Assembly (NCBI RefSeq): GCF_001942495.1
Contig: NZ_MKZS01000001.1
Span: 4,040,013-4,085,783, forward strand
From: Moorena bouillonii PNG
GTDB taxonomy: Bacteria > Cyanobacteriota > Cyanobacteriia > Cyanobacteriales > Coleofasciculaceae
DNA length: 45,771 nt
Reading direction: 5' to 3'
Both the position numbers and the translations under genes were made by a program. Below, piece after piece: positions 33,077 to 41,495 of this stretch. The notes under the pieces were generated by a model. That model did not search any database. It saw only the letters and a list, made by a program, of their open reading frames with translations, and was not told the origin of the DNA. Within the stretch, counting starts at the first letter, position 1; every line of letters starts with the position of its first letter.

Positions 33077-35506
33077 CTAAAAAATATCCTTCTGCTTCTG
33101 TAATTTAAAAGCGATTATTAAATAAACCCCTGTGTGTAAGCACAGTAGTAGCCAATTAAGAATCAAATTTTGCCAAGTAGCATCATAAACAGGTGTTGCT
33201 TCAAAGGGAGGAGGGGGAAGCTTTAATCCAAACCGGGAAGACTGTTCTGGTACCATACTATTCACATTTACCAGGGCACCGTAAGCTCCCATTGACCAAC
33301 GACTTACCATCAGCCAAGATAGTGTACTGGCTAATCCTTTTAGTTTAAAAATAACACCAGAAAAAATAATCTGGGGTAGCAAAATTAATGGTATAGTATT
33401 ATTGGCTTCACTTTCATTTTTAACCAATGTCGATACCATTAGACCTAAACTGGTAGCAGCGATAATGGTTAAAAAAGTCGTGATTCCCAAGCCAATTTTC
33501 CAATCCAGTAGTTCAGAGGTAGGTGACTTAAACCCATAGAGCACAATAGTAACAATCAAGATAGTTTGTAAAAGAGCTAAGCCAGACCGAATCAGTACTT
33601 TGGAACCGAGATAGGGAAATAACCCTAAATTAACCAGTCGCTCTCTGGCATAAATACTGGACTCTTTCACAATTTCTTGCAGTGAACTAGATAGTCCTAC
33701 CCAAAGGGCAGCACAGGTAAAAATAAACAGTACTTGTAGCGCTAGAGGTGCTTGGGTGATGTCGGGAGAATTCAGTTGAGCTAAAGGGTCTTGCCCTGAC
33801 AAGGTCAGAATAATCAAGCTAATCCCAATCGGAGCAGTTAGTAAGGCTAGGGCAACACTCCGCATATCCCGCACTACTAGTTTTAGATAGCGCCGACTGA
33901 GCAACAGCAGTTGCTTGAGTTTGAGTTGCTTGAGTTGCTTGAAAACAGAAATACCAGCACTTTTGCTAGGGCTTGAGGTCGATAGCAACCGTTGACCAGG
34001 ACTGAGGTGGGCTGAAATGTAAGTCTTGTAACCAGGTGAGCTGAGAAACCGCTGATGCCAGTTTTCACTATTCTGCTCAAGTTCCTCCGGTGTTTCCCCT
34101 TGCTCTAGCTTCAGGTAAATATCAGGGAAGTATCTTAAGTCTGGAGATGGCATCTTAAAAAAGTCCATGGCTTCTGTGGGAGGACCAAAGTAACACAACC
34201 GTCCACCCCGACCCATAAAGGCAATGCGATCGCATACGTCAATATTCGCAGTAGCATGAGTCACTAGCACTACTGTTCGTCCCTGATTCGCTAATTCTCG
34301 CAATAGCTGCATCATTTCCTTATCCAGTCCTGGATCTAGACCAGACGTAGGCTCATCCAGAAAGAACAGTTTTGGATCAGCCAATAATTCCACAGCAATA
34401 CTGACTCGTTTCCGTTGTCCCCCACTGAGATTACCCACAAGAGTGTTTCTCACAAAATCCAGTTTGACTTGTGACAAAGTTTGCTTCACCACCTGTTTCA
34501 CATCAGTATCTGGTGGTAATCGTAATTGACAGGCATAGGTTAGTACTTCTTTTACCGTTAAATCCCGATGCACAATATCATCTTGAGGAACATAGCCAAT
34601 TTGTGACCGGTACTGATTAAAATGCTGTCGTAAATCTTGGCCATTAATAAATACAGTACCATTAGTAATTGGTGCAATTCCTAATAGCGTTTTCAGTAAC
34701 GTAGATTTCCCAGTGCCACTACCTCCTACCAACGCCACTAACTGACCTGGTTCAATGGGCATAGAAACCTGATTCAGGATAGTGCGTTTTTTGCCTAATT
34801 TATTGTTAACCTGGCGCAGCAATTTATCAGCATCAATCCGAATTTGATTCCCTTGGTCAACTAATTCTAAAGTATCCTGCCTCAACAGTAATATAAACGG
34901 ACCAATCCGAATCGTATCACCATCCTTAAGTAAGACAGGTTTATGGATTAACTTGTCATTAATAAAGGTACCATTTCTGCTATAATTATTAATCTGATAA
35001 TTGCCTTCGGAAATCTTGATAAGGGTAGCGTGAAGGGTGGAAACCGTCGGTGCATCTAATGGCCAAGAGTCGGAAAGTTCAGGATTAGGAGAACGACCCA
35101 ATTGCAGTGGCCACTTTTGGACACTTGCCAAAGAAAGCTGCCGTTTATTTGGCGTCACCCTTGCTTGACTATGGTCAGGATTAAAGTAACTGAGGCGAAT
35201 GTAATCCCGAGGATTTTGTCCAATAGTCAACTCCGCACCATGTTTGAGAAGATACCCATCAGTGATGCGAGTGTGGTTAACAAATAGTCCATTAGTACTG
35301 GGATTTGCCCCATCACCATCAAAGATGCGATAATCCTCTCCCTCTTGAAGCAGAAAAGCATGGCGTTGGGAGACAATAGTCCAGCCTTTTTCAGGAATAT
35401 CGAAATCTGACCAAGTGCGATCGCGTCCTAATCGATAAAATCCTTTCTCAAGAGAAAAACGAAGTACTTGACCTTGATTGTTTAGCTCTAGATAGCTCAT
35501 TGTCAT
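33077..35506 (-). CDS. FHA-FHA-ABCG-type transporter (ATPase and permease fused)
   Basis: An 809-residue half-transporter of the ABCG/White order, ATPase first. Two FHA phosphothreonine-binding domains precede it: about 15-100 (FRLGRDRTWSD-like entry and SQRHAFL) and about 140-210 (LGRSPNPELS, STLHATLI, NYSRNGTFIN). The ATPase has Walker A GGSGTGKST near 261, signature LSGGQRKRVSIAVELL and Walker B LFFLDEPTSGLD. Six membrane helices of the ABC2 type occupy about 550-800. The FHA part suggests control by a Ser/Thr kinase. Substrate unknown. The gene is followed by CGATTCC repeats and preceded by a MITE-rich spacer. Length is typical. Confidence 0.9.
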   Translation of the reverse strand: MTMSYLELNNQGQVLRFSLEKGFYRLGRDRTWSDFDIPEKGWTIVSQRHAFLLQEGEDYRIFDGDGANPSTNGLFVNHTRITDGYLLKHGAELTIGQNPRDYIRLSYFNPDHSQARVTPNKRQLSLASVQKWPLQLGRSPNPELSDSWPLDAPTVSTLHATLIKISEGNYQINNYSRNGTFINDKLIHKPVLLKDGDTIRIGPFILLLRQDTLELVDQGNQIRIDADKLLRQVNNKLGKKRTILNQVSMPIEPGQLVALVGGSGTGKSTLLKTLLGIAPITNGTVFINGQDLRQHFNQYRSQIGYVPQDDIVHRDLTVKEVLTYACQLRLPPDTDVKQVVKQTLSQVKLDFVRNTLVGNLSGGQRKRVSIAVELLADPKLFFLDEPTSGLDPGLDKEMMQLLRELANQGRTVVLVTHATANIDVCDRIAFMGRGGRLCYFGPPTEAMDFFKMPSPDLRYFPDIYLKLEQGETPEELEQNSENWHQRFLSSPGYKTYISAHLSPGQRLLSTSSPSKSAGISVFKQLKQLKLKQLLLLSRRYLKLVVRDMRSVALALLTAPIGISLIILTLSGQDPLAQLNSPDITQAPLALQVLFIFTCAALWVGLSSSLQEIVKESSIYARERLVNLGLFPYLGSKVLIRSGLALLQTILIVTIVLYGFKSPTSELLDWKIGLGITTFLTIIAATSLGLMVSTLVKNESEANNTIPLILLPQIIFSGVIFKLKGLASTLSWLMVSRWSMGAYGALVNVNSMVPEQSSRFGLKLPPPPFEATPVYDATWQNLILNWLLLCLHTGVYLIIAFKLQKQKDIF

Positions 35507-35625
35507 AGTTAGGAATTTTTTGATAATGTTTCCCTTTTATTATTTTAAATAAAAGGATGTTGAGTCTAAATGAGCTAACTTGGTCTCTAGTTTCAACCTG
35601 TTGATGACTAATAATGCAATTTTGA

Positions 35626-35757
35626 TATAGCAATTCTCCCATGATATAGCAAAGGGAACAGCGGATCTGGGAACAGCGGATCTGGGAGCAGGGAGCAGGG
35701 AGCAGGGAGCAGGGAGCAGGGAACAAACATTCTCTCAAATGATTTAGGATTGCTATA
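35626..35757. repeat. MITE-like element with TATAGCAAT ends, filled with heptamers
   Basis: Ends TATAGCAAT (35626) and ATTGCTATA (35749-35757). The interior holds two GGGAACAGCGGATCT units and five GGGAGCA heptamers (35654-35722), the reverse complement of strings at 35995-36015. Confidence 0.65.
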
Positions 35758-35817
35758 CTACATATGGCAATACAAAATGTGGGCTTGGTTCAAAAGGGGG
35801 TTTCTATCCCCATGACT

Positions 35818-36060
35818 TATAGCCTTTCTAGGACTCATGAGGTACAGCATTCTTTGACGTTGATTCCCTTTTAGGTGCGCTTGACCTATTAAGAATTAAA
35901 TTCGCTTGATTGTCGCACCTCTTAATGCAGCGCATCGCTATTCTATATTCTCTATTCCCCTCTTGGGAGGGGTTAGGGGTGGGTTCCTGTTCCCTGTTCC
36001 CAGATCCGCTGTTCCCTAAAATCTAGAAATTGTTTACCTCACAAGTCGTAAAATTGCTAT
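35818..36060. repeat. MITE-like element, TATAGCC...GAGGTAC type
   Basis: Begins TATAGCCTTTCTAGGACTCA then TGAGGTAC, and ends TTTACCTCACAAGT...ATTGCTAT. It shares ends with the element at 36317 but has a longer interior, which includes a 46-bp palindrome (35875-35920). Confidence 0.65.
35875..35920. repeat. 46-bp palindromic repeat AGGTGCG...CGCACCT
   Basis: Same length and ends as the copy at 39320-39365; the interior shares GAATTAAATTCG or its equivalent. Confidence 0.75.
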
Positions 36061-36316
36061 ATCCATTTAACCTCTATTTTGTCAAGTATTATTTATAACA
36101 ATAGGGACTATTAACCTGGGTATTATAGAAAATAATTTGATTTAAACGCTTTGCAAAAAAAGACTATGATTTGGTCAGCAGTGCCCATACCAGCAGTTTG
36201 CCCTGAGCGCCAAACTTGTCTATGAAGATTTTTGATATAGCAATCGTAAATCAGTTGTAAAATCTTAAAAATCTGAAATCTTTGCAGGGCTTGGGTTAGA
36301 GCATAGGTTCGGCTAC

Positions 36317-36460
36317 TATAGCGTTTCTAGGACTCATGAGGTACACAAGATTGTTTCACTCTTGACTCTTGGCTCTTTCCTAATCCCTGCTCCCTGCTCC
36401 CTGCTCCCTGCTCCCTAAAACCTAGATATTTGTACCTCACCAGTTATATAATTGCTATAT
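36317..36460. repeat. MITE-like element, TATAGCG...GAGGTAC type
   Basis: Begins TATAGCGTTTCTAGGACTCA then TGAGGTAC. Ends GTACCTCACCAGTTATATAA then TTGCTATAT, an imperfect inverted repeat of the start. Its centre is four CTCCCTG heptamers. Confidence 0.7.
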
Positions 36461-36633
36461 ATTTGACAAATCAGATCGGATTTCTATAGAATCGCTTCAT
36501 GGAATTTACATAAATCCTCGTAATATGGTATTACTAGGGTTGATTAGTATGGCTTGCTCTGAACCTTCCAATAGAAGGTTAACGGTTACCATATTTTTAT
36601 AAAATTACTTTAAAATTAAGGATATTTTTTGAC

Positions 36634-38022
36634 ATGAGTACTTAGAAAACACAATTGATCGACATTCGCTTAACCGAACAGCAAGCCTACTGGCAAAAGC
36701 GACTAAGTGGCGAACTACCTGTTTTACAATAATTTTTAAGTGAGCCGCAATTGCCAGTTGATACAGTTATCATATCCAGGGAAGCTTTCCAACTAGAGCA
36801 ACAGCTCTATATAGAGCGAACTAAATTTTGTAGCTGTGAAAATATCACTCTATTTACCGCGATTATAGCTATATTTAAAATTATTTTACTGCGTTAGACG
36901 GGGCAGAAAGATATCATTGTTGGTTCTCTATCTACAAATTCTGGGGCATTTCCAGACTTTGCTTGAGGGCGTCGTTGCTAATCCAGACCAGTGTATCTCC
37001 ACTTTACCACTTTTGAGTGCAGCTCAAGAGCAGCAGCTACTGGTGAAGTGGAATGATACCCAGGTAGAAGACCCTCTGGATAAATGTATCCATCAACTAT
37101 TTGAGGAGCAGGTAGAGAAAACCCCAGAGGTGGTAGCAGCAGTTTTTGAAGGAGAGCAGCTAACCTATTGGGAGCTAAACCAACGAGCTAATCAACTGGC
37201 TCACTATCTGGGCTCGCTGGGGGTAGGAGCAGATACGCTAGTGGGTATTTGTGTGGAGCGGTCTCTGGAGATGCTCGTGGGATTGCTGGGTATTCTCAAA
37301 GCTGGTGGCGCTTATGTGCCCTTAGATCCAACCTATCCCCAAGAACGTTTAGCTTTCATGTTATCCGATGCTCAAGTGTCGCTGCTGGTAACTCAAGAAA
37401 AATTGGTGACTCAATTGCCACAGCATGGGGCAGATGTGGTTAGCTTGGATAGAGATTGGACGGTAATCTCCAGCCAAAGTGAAGAAAATCAAAATCCCGT
37501 TAGCGATGCCACAGCCGAAAACTTGGCTTATGCGATCTACACATCCGGTTCCACAGGCAAGCCTAAAGGGGTGCTGGTAACTCATCAAAACCTAGTTCAC
37601 TCAACTCAGGCTCGTATTGAGTATTACTCCGAACCCCTAACTAGTTATCTGTTGTTGTCTTCCGATACTTTTTAGCTACCAAAATCTACAAAACGAAGAG
37701 CTTGGCTCACGCTTTGCAAGCTGGCATTTGCAGCCAGGGGGTATCTCCCAAGGCTAAACCCAGACTACGCCCGGCTTAGCGCATAAATGAAACTCCACTC
37801 TGGACAATTAACGTAACTACCAAAACCTTGGTTATCGGCTTTAATTTAAGTTACAAAGTATCTTTAATGGAATTAAATCTATGCTTAAAGTCTAACTCAT
37901 CTTTGTAGATATTGCAATGTTTTTGTAGAAAATAACCAACAGCAGCTAGCCTTCGCTTTTGATAGTTCAGTAGCAGGTATCTTTTGGACTTTGTGTGAAG
38001 GGGGAACCCTAGTACTCTCATA
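36634..38022 (+). pseudogene. Nonribosomal peptide synthetase relic (condensation-adenylation)
   Basis: A decayed NRPS module. 36634-36960 reads as condensation-domain fragments in one frame with four stops, including QAYWQKRLSGELPVLQ and NITLFTAIIAIFKIILLR then stop then TGQKDIIVGS. The rest of the domain is deleted. From 36950 an open part (to 37675) carries the C-terminal end FQTLLEGVVANP and adenylation motifs LTYWELNQRANQLAHYL, LKAGGAYVPLDP and YAIYTSGSTGKPKGV. It then breaks near 37665; after about 285 bases of unrelated DNA the reading resumes (AFAFDSSVAGIFWTLCEGGT, about 37954-38022). The carrier domain and everything after are absent. Confidence 0.85.
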
Positions 38023-38045
38023 AGGGTAGGTTTTTTACAAAGACC

Positions 38046-38088
38046 TCAGGTGTGGGGTGTGGGGTGACCGGGTGTGGGGTGTGGGGGA
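38046..38088. repeat. GGTGTGG tandem repeat
   Basis: About five copies of GTGTGGG/GGTGTGG heptamers before the dead IS. A similar array lies at 45668-45717. Confidence 0.85.
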
Positions 38089-38160
38089 TAAGACAATATA
38101 CTTAATTTGTCGTTAACAATCATCATTGTCTTGATGCAAAGCGCGAGTGGGGGAAACCAC

Positions 38161-39055
38161 GAACCTATCCCACTATTATACCTGATAGAGTGAAAATTCA
38201 GTGATAACGAAAACTTGAACCGGTAAATGCCAGGAAGATTTGAAGGATTAAGTGACTATGAATGGGAACTGTTTAAAAATCTCGAGCCGACGTGAACCAC
38301 AAAAGCGAGGTAGAGGTATGCCCCATGTGCCATTCCGTTACGTGTTAAACACATTGCTGTACATTTTAATCACAGGATGTCGCTGGTGTGATGTACCAAC
38401 AGGACAACAGTGGGCATCAAAAAGTTCAGCACATCGATGGTTGAAACGATGGCTTGAAAATGGAACTCTCGAAAAAATACAAGATAGAGTGTTAGCGTAC
38501 GCGCACAACCAAGGTCTAATTAACTGGGATTATGGAGCCGTAGACGGCTCTTTTTCCCCCTGGCAAGGGAGGAGGTGAAGGAGTAGCCTATGGATATTTT
38601 GGCAAGGGAGTGCTGATACACACCATCACAGAGGGTAATGGCATGCCTTAGGCCAATTGCACCACACCAGCCAATGGAAGTGAAAGGGAACAGGTGATAC
38701 CGTTACTCGATAGCATCAGGGTTCTTACGGGCAAACGGGGGCGTCCGAAGAAAAGATTCCGAGTGTTAGCAGCAGACAAGGGTTACGACTGTAAGCAGAA
38801 ACGTTCACTACTGAGAAAAAGAGGTATTAGACCACAGTTGCCAAAAAGAGTTTACCAGTCATTGAAGCATCGAGGTAGACCCATAAAAGAGGACACCCCA
38901 CGGTATCAACTTTAACGTTGCTTTGCTTGGTATCAAAGAAAATATCGACGTAGGGTTGTTCGTTGGGAACGCGGCTTGTGTTGTGTTCGATGCTTTTCTT
39001 ACCTTAGCCACCATTCATATGTGGATTACTAAAATTCTATTAGTGGGATAGGTTC
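38161..39055 (+). mobile_element. IS5-like insertion sequence remnant, about 895 bp
   Basis: GAACCTATCCCACTA at 38161-38175 and its reverse complement at 39041-39055 form 15-bp terminal inverted repeats around a transposase pseudogene. No clear target duplication was found. On the left it cuts a GATGCA...GGGGGAAACC palindromic repeat (38136-38160) whose other half is not present on the right, suggesting a deletion or rearrangement at the right side. Confidence 0.8.
38227..38990 (+). pseudogene. IS5-family transposase pseudogene
   Basis: Starts MPGRFEGLSDYEWELFKNLE at 38227 and shifts frame near 38295. It continues RGRGMPHVPFRYVLNTLLYI, then TGCRWCDVPTGQQWASKSSA and WDYGAVDGSFSPWQG, then shifts again near 38570. 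Later pieces are IPLLDSIRVLTGKRGRPKKR and VLAADKGYDCKQKR, with a stop at 38913 and the end piece RCFAWYQRKYRRRVVRWERG. At least two frameshifts and two stops make it inactive. Confidence 0.85.
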
Positions 39056-39319
39056 TACTGATTTGATCTAGTCAAAAGAGGCATTTACTTCTATTGTGCT
39101 TCCATCCTGCCATCGCTGTTAGATCAAAAGCATACATACCAGGGTACAGAGCAATGTCTATTCCACAAATCAGCCAGGAAATTATTCGTTCTTATGCCAG
39201 TAGTAAATCTTGGCAAAGAGGACAAGCTTATTATCACGATGGCCATGTGAGAAGAGTAGTTCAACGGGGGAAATTAATTACAGCAGAAGTTGAAGGTAGT
39301 GATATTCGCCCTTATCAAG

Positions 39320-39365
39320 AGGTGCGACCCGTGGCGAATTTAATTCGCCAACGGAAAGCGCACCT
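39320..39365. repeat. 46-bp palindromic repeat inside SWIM gene
   Basis: AGGTGCG at one end and CGCACCT at the other, with GGCGAATTTAATTCGCC in the middle. Insertion changed the frame of the gene. Confidence 0.9.
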
Positions 39366-39833
39366 ATTAATATTGGTTTTGAAGAAGATGAATTAGACAC
39401 CGGTTATTGTAGTTGTCCTTACGATCATGGAGGATACTGCAAACATATTGTAGCAACATTATTAGTATGCTTGCACCAACCAGAGCTAATTGAACAGCGT
39501 CCTAGTTTAGAGGAAATTTTAGACCGCCTTAATCAGGTTCAAACACAAACTTTAATTCAAGATTTAGTAGCCAATAACCCTCAATTAATAGATGATATTG
39601 AGTATTATGCTGACCAGGTTGCGCCCCTATATGTGATTACATCATCCCCAGAAACCCTCCCCCAACGGCAAATTACTGTAGATGCTCATAGGATTAAAGC
39701 GAAAGTTAGATATAGTCTCAGAGATACAGTGCGTTATATTGAAGAGGGTTGGGACGAAGAGATCGGTACAGAAGAGATTTCCAGTTTAATTGAAGATGCT
39801 CAAATGTATACTCAACGGGGAGATACCTGGAAT

Positions 39834-39865
39834 GCGTTCGCGTAGCGTGGCCGAAAGGCCATCGC
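39834..39865. repeat. Palindromic repeat inside SWIM gene
   Basis: A 32-bp copy of the GCGTTCGCGTAGCGTGGCC family, with GAAAGGCCATCGC at its right side. It brings a TAG stop into the frame. Confidence 0.9.
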
Positions 39866-41075
39866 TATGCTAACTGCTATTACCGAGTCTTGCATCGAAA
39901 ACTGGGATTTAGTAGATGAGTATGGTATCGACAATGATGAGATTGCTTGTGAATTAAATACTGTTTGGTGCGAAACAATTCTCAATACCGATATAGCTAA
40001 AGCGGAAAAAGTAGACTTAGATGTAAATTTTGAATTTTGGCAAAACGAGTGGGGTAGCTGTTTTGACATGGCCAGAGCTGCTTTACAGCAAGGTTGGGAC
40101 TATCCACCATTACAACAGATACTTGAAGGAAATATTAATTAAACTAGTTTATGGGAAGGATTTCCACCAGATTACGCTGAGGATTTAGCCTTAATTAGAC
40201 TACAAATTTTAGAACGACAACAACGCCACGAAGAATATCTCTATTTAGCTCAAGCAACAGGGCTTTTAACCAAGTATTTGATCATGTTAGTTCGTTTAGA
40301 ACGGCTTGACCTCGCCATGGAAGCTGCACGGTCACAAATGACTACAATGGAACAAGCGTTAGCCCTTGCTACTGTCTTAGTTGACGAACAAAATGCTCAA
40401 ATAGAGGCTTTATAAATTGCTGATATTGGCTTAAGCTTACCTGGCAGTTGTCAATATAGGCTAAGTATTTTTACAAGTGAAATTGCCTTAGAAGTAGGGG
40501 ATGATGTTTTAGCAACAAAAGCCAAAGTTGCAGCCTTTAAAACACAACCAAATTTTGCAGATTATCGTAAAATAGAAAAATTAGCAGGAGATACTTGGTC
40601 AACGATTAAGGAAGAATTACTAGAAGCTTTAGCAACTTATGATAGCTGGGGTGAAGAAAAAGTAAAAGTTGATATTTACCTCTATGAAAAATTAGTTGAT
40701 CAAGCCATCGCTACTCTATATAATAGTTATTATCATTCCCATGAAATAACTCAAAGGGTTATGGATGCAGCCATAGAAATCAATCCTGATTGGGTAATTC
40801 GTAATGCTTGTCGTCGCGCCGAGTCAATTATGGATGCAGGGAAAGCAAAATACTATGATGAAGCAGTAGAATGGCTGAAAAAAGCCCGTGATGCTTATCT
40901 TGCTTCGGATAAAGAACAAGAATGGTCAGATTATCGTAATAAATTAATCACTATTCATGGCCGAAAGCGCAAACTAATGGGCTTAATTAAATCAGAAATT
41001 TAACTTAATTATTAACTTAATTAACAATTGCATTTTCAATTTAGCAACGCCAAAAATACTTTTCCCGCTACTGGG

Positions 41076-41492
41076 CTACTGGGCTAAGCTGACTTGCAAC
41101 TCCAAACAATTCCGACCATTGACCTGTAAGTTATACTCTACCCGATCCATTAGTCGATGGATAATCAGCCAGCCATAGCCATTTTCCTGTAAATCACCTG
41201 GATCCGGTGCTTCATAAAAGGATGGGTCAAATCCTTGACCATAGTCCCAAATCTCCAGAGCAATATCCCGTTCTTTGAGTTCTAGGCGAATCAAGACCGG
41301 TAAATTGGGTTGATCCCGATGAGCATGACGAACTACGTTAGAGTAAGCTTCCACTAACACCAATCGCAAACGATTGGATAGACTAGGCCAATCAACACGA
41401 TTTCCGAGTTCAACCTGCAAAATCCCTAGAAACCAGTTTTCGACAATGCTCAAAAACTTCAGGTCACTCGGTATCTGTAGTTCTGTTTTCAT
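41076..41492 (-). CDS. RsbW-like ATP-binding anti-sigma/serine kinase
   Basis: A 138-residue HATPase_c_2 protein of the anti-sigma regulatory factor family. The N-box is LRLVLVEAYSNVVRHAH, the G1-type string is LEIWDYGQGFDPSF and the later glycine segment is ENGYGWLIIHRLMDRVEY. Partner-switch kinases phosphorylate an STAS antagonist or bind a sigma factor. It starts 3 bases after the stop of the upstream phosphatase gene, so the pair is co-translated and they probably act on the same antagonist, which is not encoded here. Confidence 0.9.
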   Translation of the reverse strand: MKTELQIPSDLKFLSIVENWFLGILQVELGNRVDWPSLSNRLRLVLVEAYSNVVRHAHRDQPNLPVLIRLELKERDIALEIWDYGQGFDPSFYEAPDPGDLQENGYGWLIIHRLMDRVEYNLQVNGRNCLELQVSLAQ

Positions 41493-41495
41493 CCA

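Larger units (their letters stand above)
35507..36633. other. Repeat-dominated spacer
   Basis: No gene. It contains three MITE-like elements with ATAGCAAT-type ends (35626-35757, 35818-36060, 36317-36460), GGGAGCA heptamers and a 46-bp palindrome. AT-rich DNA at 36470-36630 leads into the peptide-synthetase relic. Confidence 0.75.
39154..41003 (+). pseudogene. SWIM zinc-finger protein, broken by repeats and stops
   Basis: Originally a protein of about 600 residues. The start MSIPQISQEIIRSYASSKSW (39154) and the SWIM finger CSCPYDHGGYCKHIVA (near 39410-39460, CxC...CxH) are clear. A 46-bp palindromic insert at 39320-39365 shifts the frame before the finger. A 32-bp insert at 39834-39865 adds a TAG in frame. 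Two further in-frame TAA codons follow (40140 and 40412). The frame stays the same from 39366 to 41003, so decay is recent. The long C-terminal part is helical and TPR-like. SWIM proteins bind nucleic acid or protein; the exact role is unknown. Confidence 0.85.

Noticed and set aside
36917-37675. 252-residue adenylation protein as an intact gene
   Set aside because: It starts inside a condensation-domain remnant and stops before most adenylation motifs, so it is part of a pseudogene.
39094-39153. Earlier ATG for the SWIM gene
   Set aside because: The extra residues lie directly against the IS remnant and show no similarity; MSIPQISQEI at 39154 is a natural start.
36634-41003. Stop-codon recoding across the NRPS and SWIM regions
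   Set aside because: All three stop codons appear, mixed with deletions, frameshifts and repeat insertions, while neighbouring genes use normal stops. Plain decay explains it.
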